Shown one piece after another: positions 7,944-15,575 of a stretch of 34,457 bases of DNA (its first letter is position 1; every line of letters begins with the position of its first letter). A program made the position numbers and the translations under genes. This DNA is from Actinobacteria bacterium UBA2184 (GTDB lineage Bacteria; Actinomycetota; Coriobacteriia; Anaerosomatales; Anaerosomataceae): assembly GCA_002328745.1 (NCBI GenBank), contig DCVQ01000025.1:24253-58709 (forward strand). The letters are read 5' to 3'. A model generated the notes under the pieces. The model made no database searches. It saw only the letters and a list, made by a program, of their open reading frames with translations, and was not told the DNA's origin.

Positions 7944-8831
7944 TCAGTCGCCCGACACCCGGCATCCGTGTGGCGAGGTCCTGGTCGCGACGGACCAGAA
8001 CCCGCGTTCGCGCGCGAGGTCCCGCGCACGCGCGGCCGCCGCATCGTCCGCGCAGATGCCGAACACCGCGGAGCCGCTTCCTGTGAGCGCGACGCCAAGC
8101 ACGCCCGGGGCTCCCTCGAGACACGCCAGCGCGTCGGCGATGGCGGGCACGAGCCCCACCGCTGCGTCGGTGAGGTTGTTGGCGAGCGCGGAGGCGACCC
8201 CGCCCGCATCGGCCCCCTCGAGCGCCTCGATGAGGCCGTCCGCGTCCCGCGGCGGGAACGCGCGCGATCCGCCCGCCGCGTCGAACGCCGCGTACGCCGC
8301 GGCGGTGGAGACGGGATCCGCTGGCTTCGCGAGCACGACCGCCACATCGAGTGGCGGAAGCCGGCGCACCGGCACGTCTCCGCGCTCCCCGAGAAGCGCC
8401 GCTCCGCCTTCGATGAGGAACGGGACGTCTGCACCCAGCGAGCGAGCCACGGCCTCAAGGCCCGCGTCATCGCCCAGGTCCCACGCGCTCGCGAGCCCCG
8501 CGATCACGGCCGCCGCGTCGGCGCTCGCGCCTCCCAGACCCGCGCCCGCGGGGATGCGCTTGTCGATCCGGACCGCCACGGCCAACTCGCGTCCGTAGCG
8601 CGCCTCCATCGCCCGTGCCGCGCGGTACGCGAGATTGCGCTCCGGCGCGACATCGATCGGCGGCTCGCACAGCACCGAGAACCCGGCGGACGGGGCGATC
8701 GTGACGCTGTCACCGAAGTCGAGCGCGTGAAGCACGGTCCGCACCTCGTGATAGCCGTCCGTACGCACGCCCCCGACCGACAGGTGCAGGTTGACCTTCG
8801 CGGGCGCCGCTATCCGTAGCGATCCGTCCAT
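7944..8831 (-). CDS. ispE: 4-diphosphocytidyl-2-C-methyl-D-erythritol kinase
   Basis: A 295-residue GHMP kinase of the MEP isoprenoid pathway, phosphorylating CDP-ME with ATP. Signatures are APAKVNLHLSVGG with the catalytic Lys, DGYHEVRTVLHAL, the ATP loop PAGAGLGGASADAAAV, GADVPFLIEGG, and LTGSGSAVFG near the C-terminus. The ATG at 8831 has AGGGGAG in front. That ribosome site lies only a few bases after the T-run of the veg terminator (8841-8877), so this gene's transcript must come from read-through or an unseen promoter. Order veg-ispE-spoVG is conserved with Bacillus, where purR and yabJ intervene. Confidence 0.95.
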   Translation of the reverse strand: MDGSLRIAAPAKVNLHLSVGGVRTDGYHEVRTVLHALDFGDSVTIAPSAGFSVLCEPPIDVAPERNLAYRAARAMEARYGRELAVAVRIDKRIPAGAGLGGASADAAAVIAGLASAWDLGDDAGLEAVARSLGADVPFLIEGGAALLGERGDVPVRRLPPLDVAVVLAKPADPVSTAAAYAAFDAAGGSRAFPPRDADGLIEALEGADAGGVASALANNLTDAAVGLVPAIADALACLEGAPGVLGVALTGSGSAVFGICADDAAAARARDLARERGFWSVATRTSPHGCRVSGD

Positions 8832-8840
8832 GTCTCCCCT

Positions 8841-8877
8841 AAAAAACGCGACACGCGGGGCACGATGCCCCGCGTGT
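8841..8877 (-). terminator. Rho-independent terminator after veg
   Basis: On the minus strand ACACGCGGGGC (8877-8867) and GCCCCGCGTGT (8861-8851) form a perfect 11-bp stem with a five-base loop, followed within a few bases by six T residues (8846-8841). This is a textbook intrinsic terminator. It ends only a few bases before the ispE ribosome site. Confidence 0.9.
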
Positions 8878-8906
8878 GTCGTCCGCGTCTGAAGTGAGTC
8901 GTCCGA

Positions 8907-9188
8907 TCAGTTGAGCCAGGGGAAGACGCACTCCCCGGTCTCGCAATGCGTGAGCTCGACCGTACCGGTGAGGATGTCGACGTAGCTGTACGACACACGA
9001 GCGGTCCGGCCGCGCTTCTCGTCGATCTTCAAGACGAACAGACTCGGGTGAGTCTGCTCCAGAACACCTTCGCGCTCGAGGACCTTGGAGCGGCCCATGT
9101 TGGCCTTGAGGCGCATGCGCGAACCCATCATGGCTTCCAGATCGCTGCGTATACGTCCCACGACCTGAACCTGGTTCATGGCATCCAT
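8907..9188 (-). CDS. veg: Veg family protein (DUF1021)
   Basis: A 93-residue protein with the Veg hallmarks VVGRIRSDLEAMMGSRMRLKA and GVLEQTHPSLFVLKI, then RVSYSYVDILTGTVEL. Veg folds as a small beta barrel; in Bacillus subtilis it affects biofilm formation through SinR, and its gene has one of the strongest known vegetative promoters. Here too a near-consensus promoter (9213-9241) and a strong terminator bracket the gene, so it is probably an abundant single-gene transcript. The ATG at 9188 follows GAGGAGG; a second ATG three codons later is possible. The extra Cys residues near the C-terminus (CETGEC) are notable but of unknown meaning. Confidence 0.94.
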   Translation of the reverse strand: MDAMNQVQVVGRIRSDLEAMMGSRMRLKANMGRSKVLEREGVLEQTHPSLFVLKIDEKRGRTARVSYSYVDILTGTVELTHCETGECVFPWLN

Positions 9189-9212
9189 GTATCATCCTCC
9201 TCGGAAGGAATT

Positions 9213-9241
9213 ACTATACAGAAATCCTGGTCAGAACTCAA
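9213..9241 (-). promoter_or_regulatory. Strong sigma-70-type promoter of veg
   Basis: TTGAGT (9241-9236) and TATAGT (9218-9213) are separated by 17 bases, each one or two bases from consensus. Transcription would start near 9206, some 18 bases before the ATG. The -35 box lies inside the last codons of ksgA. Confidence 0.82.
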
Positions 9242-10100
9242 CATTCGACCGCTGTCGCAGCACGGCTCCCAGCCGAAGATATGCGTCCACATCCAGGGTC
9301 TCGGCACGCGCGCTCGCGTCGACCTCCGCCTGTTCCAGTATCGGCAACGCGTCTGACACGGAAAGCCCGAGGCCCGCCGCGAACGAGTTGCGGAGCGTCT
9401 TCCGCCGCTGCGAGAACGCCGCGTCGGCGGCCCGGGCAGCCGCACCCGCCACCTCCGGGGAAAGCCTCCTGTCCACGCGAACGAGGGACACCACCGCGGA
9501 ATCCACCCGCGGGGGCGGCAGGAAGCACGACGGGGGTACGGAAAAGCGATCGGCCACGCGGGCGAGAAGCCCCAGCTTCACGGAGTACGCACCGTACGCC
9601 TTCGTTCCCGGGACCGCCGCCATGCGGTCCGCCACCTCGGCCTGCACCATGACGACCGCCCGTCGAAGCGTCGTCATCTCCTCGAACAGCCGGAGGACGA
9701 CGGTCGCCGCAACGCCGTACGGGAGGTTGGCGACGAGCGCTTCGGGGGGGCCTGCGGGAGTCATCAGGTCGGACACCGGCACCGTCACCGCGTCGGCATG
9801 CACGACCGCGAGGGCAGACGGCTCGTGCTGCAGCTCACCGAGCGCGGGCAGGAGCCGATCGTCGTACTCCACCGCAACGACGTTCGCGCCGGCCGAGAGC
9901 AGTGCGTCCGTGAGCGTACCGATGCCCGGGCCGATCTCGAGCACGACCTCGCCCGGCACGAGCGCGGACAGCGCGAGGATGCGCCCGATGACGTTGTCGT
10001 CGATCAGGAAGTGCTGCCCCAGCGACTTGCGCGTGTACAGACCGTGACGCTTGAGCGAGGCGATGGTGGCCGATGGGCTGGCCAGCCGGGAATACGGCAT
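9231..10100 (-). CDS. ksgA: 16S rRNA (adenine1518/1519-N6)-dimethyltransferase
   Basis: A 289-residue rRNA methyltransferase dimethylating the two adenines near the 3' end of 16S rRNA. Motifs run in the expected order: KSLGQHFLID at the N-terminus, the SAM-binding VLEIGPGIGTLTDAL, an acidic VEYDD, HADAVTVP, and the catalytic NLPYGVAATVV (NLPY). PPSCFLPPPRVDSAVV follows, then the basic SQRRKTLRN in the C-terminal domain. Length is normal. It begins 13 bases after the yabE-like stop and is probably in the same transcript. The rnmV gene that sits between these two in Bacillus is absent. Confidence 0.96.
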   Translation of the reverse strand: MPYSRLASPSATIASLKRHGLYTRKSLGQHFLIDDNVIGRILALSALVPGEVVLEIGPGIGTLTDALLSAGANVVAVEYDDRLLPALGELQHEPSALAVVHADAVTVPVSDLMTPAGPPEALVANLPYGVAATVVLRLFEEMTTLRRAVVMVQAEVADRMAAVPGTKAYGAYSVKLGLLARVADRFSVPPSCFLPPPRVDSAVVSLVRVDRRLSPEVAGAAARAADAAFSQRRKTLRNSFAAGLGLSVSDALPILEQAEVDASARAETLDVDAYLRLGAVLRQRSNVEF

Positions 10101-10113
10101 CGGGGACGAGCGC

Positions 10114-11187
10114 CTACGGCACGATGGTGATAGTCACCGTGCGCCGGCCCCAGTTGAGCGCGGACCTGATGGCGCTCGCCGGGTCGGGGGTCCAGTAGCA
10201 GACGTCGATCTTGTTGCCCTTGATGGCGCCACCGACGTCCGCCGCGACCGCGTAGCCGTAGCCCGGGACGTACACCTTCGTCCCAAGAGGAATGACCCGC
10301 GGATCCACCGCGACGATCCCCCAGCCTGCGGGAACCTTGTACGCGGCCAGCTTGCGCAAGATGGTCGTCACGGTTCCGCTGCAGGTGGGGTCCCACGGCG
10401 TATATGCTGTCGCGCTCACGCGAAGCGTCGTACCGGCGACCGGAGCGGCGATGCCCGCGTCCGCGCCACCCGACGCGACCTTGGGCGCCGGGGGCGGCGG
10501 CGGGATCTTCGTGCCGACCTTCACGATCGCGGGCACCGGTTCCACGACCATCTCTTCGACCCTGCAGGTGCGCGACGCTTCTTCGGAGCCCAGGACGAGG
10601 ACCTCGTAGATCCGGATCGCGGAGCCGGGCGCCCCCTTCTGGACGAGCTTGCGCTGACCTTTCAGGAGCGTCGGGTCTTCCTCCTCGATGGTGCCGAATG
10701 CTACCTCGACCTCTTCTTTGACCACGCGCACGAACATGTCGGTCGCGGTGATCGTCATCTCCTTGGAGAGTTCGGCGTCGACGGGAGGATCGATGGCCAG
10801 CCCGACCGACGGGTCGAGACCTGCGGCAACGAGCGCGTCGGCGACGGTGGTGCCGATGACGCGAACCTCGATCGATTCGCCGTTGCGCTCGATGGTGACG
10901 GGGACTGCCTGACGGACGACGATCTGGCTGCCGTCCGTGATGAGGGCTTCAGGAGCGGGGCTCACGATGTCGCCCTGCTGGAGGACGACGTCCGCTTCTG
11001 CCAGGACATCGGAAACCGTCTTGGCCTCGGTCGTGAAGTGCACGGGCTCACCATCGACGACGACGGTGACGCCTTTCTTGGCCCAGAACAATCCCGATAA
11101 CGTCAGTGGTACGACGACAGCTGCGAGTACGAGTACGATGACGTGCGGAGTCTTCAGGACGCGGGCCGGGGTCACCGGCTTGCGCAT
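10114..11187 (-). CDS. yabE: YabE-like cell-wall protein: DUF348 repeats, G5 domain and 3D domain
   Basis: A 357-residue membrane-anchored exported protein. A hydrophobic anchor covers about residues 15-36. Two DUF348 units follow (about 40-90 and 97-140), then a G5 domain (about 145-230), a proline linker IPPPPPAPK, and a C-terminal 3D domain (about 250-357). The 3D domain shows GWGIVAVDPRVIPLGTKVYV and ADVGGAIKGNKIDVCY with its conserved aspartates. This architecture matches Bacillus YabE and resembles actinobacterial RpfB, but with a 3D (MltA-like barrel) domain in place of the Rpf lysozyme-like domain. A role as a peptidoglycan lytic enzyme in growth or resuscitation is inferred. The start ATG follows GAAGGGAT. 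A TATACT box lies at 11241-11236 with no convincing -35. Confidence 0.92.
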   Translation of the reverse strand: MRKPVTPARVLKTPHVIVLVLAAVVVPLTLSGLFWAKKGVTVVVDGEPVHFTTEAKTVSDVLAEADVVLQQGDIVSPAPEALITDGSQIVVRQAVPVTIERNGESIEVRVIGTTVADALVAAGLDPSVGLAIDPPVDAELSKEMTITATDMFVRVVKEEVEVAFGTIEEEDPTLLKGQRKLVQKGAPGSAIRIYEVLVLGSEEASRTCRVEEMVVEPVPAIVKVGTKIPPPPPAPKVASGGADAGIAAPVAGTTLRVSATAYTPWDPTCSGTVTTILRKLAAYKVPAGWGIVAVDPRVIPLGTKVYVPGYGYAVAADVGGAIKGNKIDVCYWTPDPASAIRSALNWGRRTVTITIVP

Positions 11188-11292
11188 GAGATCCCTTCGA
11201 CCGGTTACAGTTCGGTGTCGGAGTGCGACCGACCTAGTATACCGAAAGCGACTGTGGCAGACTACCCGGCCGTGCTGCCGACCGACGGACGG

Positions 11293-11892
11293 TCACGAGC
11301 CCCCGTTCGTCCGTTCGCTGCTAGCGGAGGCCACCGCAGCTCCCAGCTGCCGCGCCCGCACAAGAGCCCCGGGTTCGCGCTCGACATCGGCGGGTGCGTC
11401 CGCCCCCTCCACGAGCACGATCTCGAGCACATCGATGCCGAGCACCGCGAGCACGCTTCGCGTCGTGGCCTCGGCCCCGGCGAACCCGTACGGATCGCCG
11501 CCGCCACGAACGAGGATCGCGCCACCGGGACGTCGCGGGGGCCTCGGCAGGCCGAGCTCGTACGTGCGCGCCCAGTACGGCTGCATGCGGTCGAACAACG
11601 CCTTGAGGCCCGCCGGGACGCCTGCGAAGTAGACGGGACTCGAGACGATGATCGCGTCGGCGGCGTCGATCGCGTCGTAGACGTCGGCGCCATCCGCGAG
11701 CACGCACTCGCCGGTGGCCGAGCACGAGTTGCAGCCCGTGCACGGCGTCATGCCGACGTCCCGCGCCGCAAGCAGCCGGGTCTCCGCGCCCGCCTCGCGC
11801 GCCGCTTGGAGCGCCGCATCGAGCAGGCGGTCGCTGTTCCCGCCCTCGCGGGGGCTCCCGGCTATCCCGAGCACGAGCGGCCGGGCGCTCAT
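11293..11892 (-). CDS. Iron-sulfur flavoprotein, NADPH-dependent FMN reductase fold (Isf-like)
   Basis: A 199-residue flavodoxin-like protein. The FMN phosphate loop is GIAGSPREGGNSDRLL. Cysteines 51, 54, 57 and 63 are in the compact CX2CX2CX5C arrangement (CTGCNSCSATGEC) that binds [4Fe-4S] in archaeal and clostridial iron-sulfur flavoproteins. VSSPVYFAGVPAGLKALFDR is the second flavin-contact segment. Such proteins pass electrons between ferredoxin and other acceptors or reduce oxygen and peroxide; the substrate here is not predictable. The start codon overlaps the tatD stop as ATGA (11889-11892), so it is translated with tatD. The pairing is unusual, because tatD and metG are housekeeping genes. 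Confidence 0.9.
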   Translation of the reverse strand: MSARPLVLGIAGSPREGGNSDRLLDAALQAAREAGAETRLLAARDVGMTPCTGCNSCSATGECVLADGADVYDAIDAADAIIVSSPVYFAGVPAGLKALFDRMQPYWARTYELGLPRPPRRPGGAILVRGGGDPYGFAGAEATTRSVLAVLGIDVLEIVLVEGADAPADVEREPGALVRARQLGAAVASASSERTNGGS

Positions 11893-12740
11893 CGCACGTG
11901 CTCCCGCGAGAACAGCACGCGGGCGTTGCCGAGCGCCGCGGTCGCGACGTCGGCCGGCGCAACACCCTTGGCCTCGGCGACAGCGAGGGCATTCAGCACC
12001 GCGAACGCGGGCTCGTTGCGGCGGCCGCGATACGGGTGGGGCGCGAGGAACGGGCAGTCCGTTTCCACGAGCAGGCGATCAAGCGGCACGGCTCGTGCCG
12101 CCTCGCGCAGCGCATCGGCCTTCTTGAAAGTCACCGGCCCGGCAAACGAGATATGGCAGCCGAGCGCCAGGAACCGCTCCGCGAGTTCGGGCCCTTCGGT
12201 GAAGCAGTGGATGACGCAACCGGCCTCGGGTATCCCGAGCTCCTCGAGCAGCGCGGCGCCTTCGTCGTGCGCCTCGCGCAGGTGGATCTCCACGGGCAGA
12301 CCGACCTCGTGCGCGAGGGCGAGCTGACGCCGGAACCACGCCCGCTGGTCATCACGCGGCGAATGGTCGTAATGGAAGTCGAGGCCGAGCTCGCCGAAAG
12401 CGGCGACGCGCGGGTCGGCCGCGAGGACGCGCAAGCGTTCCAGGAGCGCCTCGTCTCCGGACCCCGCATTGTGCGGATGCCATCCCGCGACCAGCCGCAC
12501 CTCGGGGGCTTCCAGCCCGTCGGGCTCGAGCAGCGCGGACGCTGCGGCTCGCCACCCGTCGAGGCCGTCCAGGGTCCGCTCGGGCTCCTCGGTCAGATCG
12601 ACCACTGTCGCGACGAGCGCGATGCCGGCCCGGGCCGCACGCACGAGCGCCGCGGGCGGGTCCTCCAGCATGTCGAGATGCGCGTGGGCATCGACACACG
12701 GGGTCCCGAGATCCGGCAATATGGGCAGCGACTCGACCAT
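11889..12740 (-). CDS. tatD: TatD family metal-dependent hydrolase
   Basis: A 283-residue TIM-barrel hydrolase with the family metal ligands: VDAHAHLDML, GWHPHNA, GELGLDFHYDHSPRD with the bridging Glu, IHLREAHDE, VIHCFTE and VETDCPFLAPHPYRGRRN. TatD proteins are 3'-5' DNases, and some relatives are D-aminoacyl-tRNA deacylases. Association with metG (yabD beside metS in Bacillus) is widely conserved. An insertion of Ala/Leu-rich sequence around residues 50-80 is longer than in short family members. The gene lies 22 bases downstream of metG and overlaps the next gene by four bases. Confidence 0.94.
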   Translation of the reverse strand: MVESLPILPDLGTPCVDAHAHLDMLEDPPAALVRAARAGIALVATVVDLTEEPERTLDGLDGWRAAASALLEPDGLEAPEVRLVAGWHPHNAGSGDEALLERLRVLAADPRVAAFGELGLDFHYDHSPRDDQRAWFRRQLALAHEVGLPVEIHLREAHDEGAALLEELGIPEAGCVIHCFTEGPELAERFLALGCHISFAGPVTFKKADALREAARAVPLDRLLVETDCPFLAPHPYRGRRNEPAFAVLNALAVAEAKGVAPADVATAALGNARVLFSREHVR

Positions 12741-12762
12741 GCTTCTTCAGGCGCGGGCGCGC

Positions 12763-14322
12763 CTACTCCTCGTCGTAGATCCGGGGGAAGAGCGACTCTC
12801 CCTTGGTGACGACCGAGCCAGCCGGCAGGCCGCCCCACTCGGCGGCGGCGAGGATGTCGGTCACCTGCGCGATATCCCCAAGGCCGAGTCGCCGCCACAC
12901 CTCGGCCGAGGTCGCCGGCATCACCGGCGCGGTGAAGAGCGCGGCGATGCGCACCGCCTCGAGCGCGTGGTAGAGCACCACAGCCAGCCGGGCGTCGTCG
13001 CCCTCCTTGGCGAGCGTCCACGGAGCCGAATTCTCGATGTAGCGGTTCGCGTACTTGATGAGCTCCCATGCGGCTTCGAGCGCGCCAGCGTAATCGAGGC
13101 GCGACATGCGCTCCTCGTACGCCTCGGGCAGCGAACCGGCGATGGCGCGCAGCGTGGCGTCCTCGGCCGTCCCGGCGGCGTCCGCTGGCGCGGCGGGCGC
13201 CGCGCCGCTGAGGTACTTCTCGGTCATGTTGAACAGCCGCGAGCACAGATTGCCCCAGTCGTTGGCGAGGTCGCCGTTGTAGCGCTGGATCATCGACTCC
13301 ATCGAGATGGATCCGTCCTGGCCGAACTGCACGTCGCGCAGGAAGTAGTAGCGGTACGCGTCGACGCCGAAGCGCTCGACGAGGCTCGCGGGCGTCTGGG
13401 CGTTGCCTTTCGACTTGCTCATCTTCTCGCCCTTGGTGAGCAGGAAGCCGTGTGCGAACACGCTCTTCGGCGGTTCGATGCCGGCCGCCATGAGCATCGC
13501 CGGCCAGATCACGCAGTGGAAGCGGATGATGTCCTTGCCCACGAAGTGATAGTCGGCCGGCCAGTAGCGGGCGAAGCGCGCCGCGTCCGCCGGATCGTCG
13601 CTTCCGTAGCCGAGCGCGGTGATGTAGTTGAGGAGCGCATCGATCCACACGTACGTGACGTGGCCCTCGGCGAACGGGATCGGCACGCCCCACGAGAACG
13701 TGGTGCGCGAGATAGAGAGGTCCTTGAGGCCGCCGGTCACGAACGACACCACCTCGTTGCGGCGCGTCTCGGGCTGCACGAACCCGGGGTTGGCGGCGTA
13801 GAACTCGAGCAGGCGGTCGCCGAACTCGGAAAGCTTGAAAAACCAGTTGTCCTCCCGGATGTGCTGGACTTCGCGACCGCACTGCGGGCACATGCCGTCC
13901 TCGAGCTGCTCGTCGGTCCAGTACGTCTCGTCCGGTACGCAGTACCAGCCCTCGTAGTGTCCCTGGTAGAGCCAGCCGTCGTCATGGAGCTTCTGCCAGA
14001 ACGCCTGCACGCCGCGCTTGTGTCGCTCCTCCGTGGTGCGGATGAAGTCGTCGTTGGAGATGCCGAGCATCTCCCAGACCTCGGCGAACTTGGGGGCGAT
14101 GGAGTCGACCCACTCCTGCGGCGAGACGCCGTGCTCCTCGGCGGCCTGCGCGATCTTCTGCCCGTGCTCGTCGAGACCGGTCAGGAAGAGCACGTCGCGA
14201 CCGGTCATCCGTCGGTAGCGGGCGATGGCGTCCGCGGCGATGGTCGTGTACGCCGTGCCGAGGTGCGGCTCGGCGTTGACGTAGTAGATCGGGGTCGTCA
14301 CGTAGAACGGGGACATGCTCAC
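12763..14322 (-). CDS. metG: Methionyl-tRNA synthetase
   Basis: A 519-residue class I synthetase charging tRNA-Met. It has TTPIYYVNAEPHLGTAY (HIGH-type motif PHLG), FLTGLDEHGQKI, a single CPQC knuckle in the connective peptide, WGVPIPF, and GEKMSKSKGN. An anticodon-binding helical domain with WNL-type sequence YANRYIENSAPWTLAK follows. No C-terminal EMAP/Arc1p-like tRNA-binding domain is present, giving the shorter MetRS form. The reported start is a GTG at 14322 with an AAGG about ten bases ahead; an in-frame ATG two codons later is an alternative. It leads the metG-tatD-flavoprotein run and diverges from the AbrB-like gene. Confidence 0.96.
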   Translation of the reverse strand: MSMSPFYVTTPIYYVNAEPHLGTAYTTIAADAIARYRRMTGRDVLFLTGLDEHGQKIAQAAEEHGVSPQEWVDSIAPKFAEVWEMLGISNDDFIRTTEERHKRGVQAFWQKLHDDGWLYQGHYEGWYCVPDETYWTDEQLEDGMCPQCGREVQHIREDNWFFKLSEFGDRLLEFYAANPGFVQPETRRNEVVSFVTGGLKDLSISRTTFSWGVPIPFAEGHVTYVWIDALLNYITALGYGSDDPADAARFARYWPADYHFVGKDIIRFHCVIWPAMLMAAGIEPPKSVFAHGFLLTKGEKMSKSKGNAQTPASLVERFGVDAYRYYFLRDVQFGQDGSISMESMIQRYNGDLANDWGNLCSRLFNMTEKYLSGAAPAAPADAAGTAEDATLRAIAGSLPEAYEERMSRLDYAGALEAAWELIKYANRYIENSAPWTLAKEGDDARLAVVLYHALEAVRIAALFTAPVMPATSAEVWRRLGLGDIAQVTDILAAAEWGGLPAGSVVTKGESLFPRIYDEE

Positions 14323-14373
14323 CGGCGATTACCTTCTCTCCGCTGTGGGCATTTATGGCATTAGGGTCGATCC

Positions 14374-14396
14374 GCGACCTCGCGGTATGCGACCTC
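14374..14396. promoter_or_regulatory. Direct repeat in the metG/abrB divergent region, possible operator
   Basis: GCGACCTC occurs twice (14374-14381 and 14389-14396), spaced 15 bases start to start, between the divergent metG and AbrB-like genes. Direct repeats in such a place may bind a regulator, possibly the AbrB-like protein itself. This is inference from position only. Confidence 0.3.
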
Positions 14397-14441
14397 ACAT
14401 GATACCGCACGGGACCTTACCTACCGAGGGGGTCGGCCGTC

Positions 14442-14684
14442 ATGGGTGAGACGGGCATCGTACGACGGGTGGACAATCTGGGCCGCATCGTCATCCCGAT
14501 GGAGTACCGCAAGGTCCTCGGCATTCGCGTGCACGACCCGGTGTCCATCTCGATCCGGGGCGAACAGGTCGTCGTCGAGAAGTACCACGACGCCTGCGTG
14601 CTCTGCGGGAGCATGGACGACATCCAGCGCGTCAAGGACCGTCCGCTCTGCGCAGCGTGCCTCAAGGAGATCAAGCAGCGCTAG
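14442..14684 (+). CDS. AbrB/SpoVT-like transition-state regulator with zinc-ribbon tail
   Basis: An 80-residue DNA-binding protein. Residues 4-48 form the swapped-hairpin AbrB fold: TGIVRRVDNLGRIVIPMEYR, then LGIRVHDPVSISIRG and QVVVEKY. The C-terminal 30 residues carry two CxxC pairs (Cys52/55 and Cys70/73), probably a small zinc ribbon. In Bacillus AbrB the C-terminus is instead a multimerisation domain. It is probably a global or autoregulatory repressor. The gene lies between metG and rsmI, as abrB does in Bacillus. The ATG at 14442 follows GAGGGGG about ten bases upstream. The zinc-ribbon form is also seen in clostridial AbrB-like proteins. Confidence 0.9.
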   Translation: MGETGIVRRVDNLGRIVIPMEYRKVLGIRVHDPVSISIRGEQVVVEKYHDACVLCGSMDDIQRVKDRPLCAACLKEIKQR

Positions 14685-14724
14685 GGCCCGACGAGGCGCT
14701 CGACCGCGTCCGCGATGGCGGTCG

Positions 14725-14738
14725 GCGTACCGGTACGC
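14725..14738. other. 14-bp perfect palindrome between convergent abrB-like and rsmI genes
   Basis: GCGTACCGGTACGC is self-complementary over 14 bp and lies in the 57-base gap between convergent genes. It could be part of a terminator or a protein site. Without loop or T-tract, neither is established. Confidence 0.25.
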
Positions 14739-14741
14739 GCG

Positions 14742-15575
14742 CTACTCCAGCGCGAGCCGATAGACCTCGTTGCGCGGCAGGCCGAGCTCGGCGGCCACGT
14801 CGCGGACCGCGTCCCGCCGCGACACGCCGGCCGTCATCGCATCCCGGACGCGCTCGCGCACGACGTCCTCATCCAGCGTGAGCTGTGCGGACGCGACCGG
14901 CGGCCCGATGAGCACCACCACCTCGCCTTTGAGCTCGCGGGCCGCGAAGTCGTCGGCGAGCTGCCCGATCTCTCCGCGTGCGACCTCCTCGTGGAGCTTC
15001 GTGAGTTCGCGCGCGACCGCCGCACGCCGGCCCGCGAACGCGCCGGCAAGCGATGTGAGGGTCGCCGCCGTGCGTCCCGGCGACTCGTAGAAGACGAGCG
15101 TCGCGTCGAGCGCGGACAGCAGCGCGATGGCGCGCTCGCGCTCCCCGGTCTTGCGCGGCAGGAAGCCACCGAAGTAGAAGGCGCCGGTGGGCAGTCCGCT
15201 CGCGACGAGTGCGGTGACGATCGCCGACGGCCCCGGCAGCACGTCGACGCGCAGCCCGGCGTCCAGGCACGCGTCGACGAGATGCTCGCCGGGATCGGAG
15301 ATGCCGGGCGTGCCGGCGTCCGAAACGAGCGCGATCCGCTCGCCCCGCTCGATCCGGCTCACGAGTTCGGGCGTCTTGGCCGCCCGGTTGTGCTCGTGAT
15401 ACGCCTCGAGCGGGGTGTGGATCTCGTATCGCGAGAGCAGCTTACGGGTGACGCGCGTGTCCTCGGCGGCGATCACGTCGGCCGCGCGCAGCGCATCGAG
15501 CACGCGCAACGTCACGTCGCCGAGATTGCCGATCGGCGTCGCGCAGACGACGAGGATGCCGCCTGCGTCAGCCAC
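14742..15575 (-). CDS. rsmI: 16S rRNA (cytidine1402-2'-O)-methyltransferase
   Basis: A 277-residue SAM-dependent methyltransferase of the tetrapyrrole methylase fold. Matching segments are LVVCATPIGNLGDVTLRVLD at the start, AAEDTRVTRKLLSRY, ALVSDAGTPGISDPGEHLV, LPGPSAIVTALVASGLP, and FLPRKTGERERA. A C-terminal helical extension with VSRRDAVRDVAAELGLPRNEVY is present. It modifies C1402 in the ribosomal decoding centre. The start is a GTG at 15575, overlapping the stop of the preceding membrane protein by eight bases, so the two are translationally coupled. In Bacillus the homologue yabC also lies beside abrB. Confidence 0.95.
   Translation of the reverse strand: MADAGGILVVCATPIGNLGDVTLRVLDALRAADVIAAEDTRVTRKLLSRYEIHTPLEAYHEHNRAAKTPELVSRIERGERIALVSDAGTPGISDPGEHLVDACLDAGLRVDVLPGPSAIVTALVASGLPTGAFYFGGFLPRKTGERERAIALLSALDATLVFYESPGRTAATLTSLAGAFAGRRAAVARELTKLHEEVARGEIGQLADDFAARELKGEVVVLIGPPVASAQLTLDEDVVRERVRDAMTAGVSRRDAVRDVAAELGLPRNEVYRLALE

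Noticed and set aside
11280..11294. Five-bp inverted repeat at the end of the flavoprotein gene as a terminator
   Set aside because: The stem is too short, lies on the stop codon, and has no T-run.
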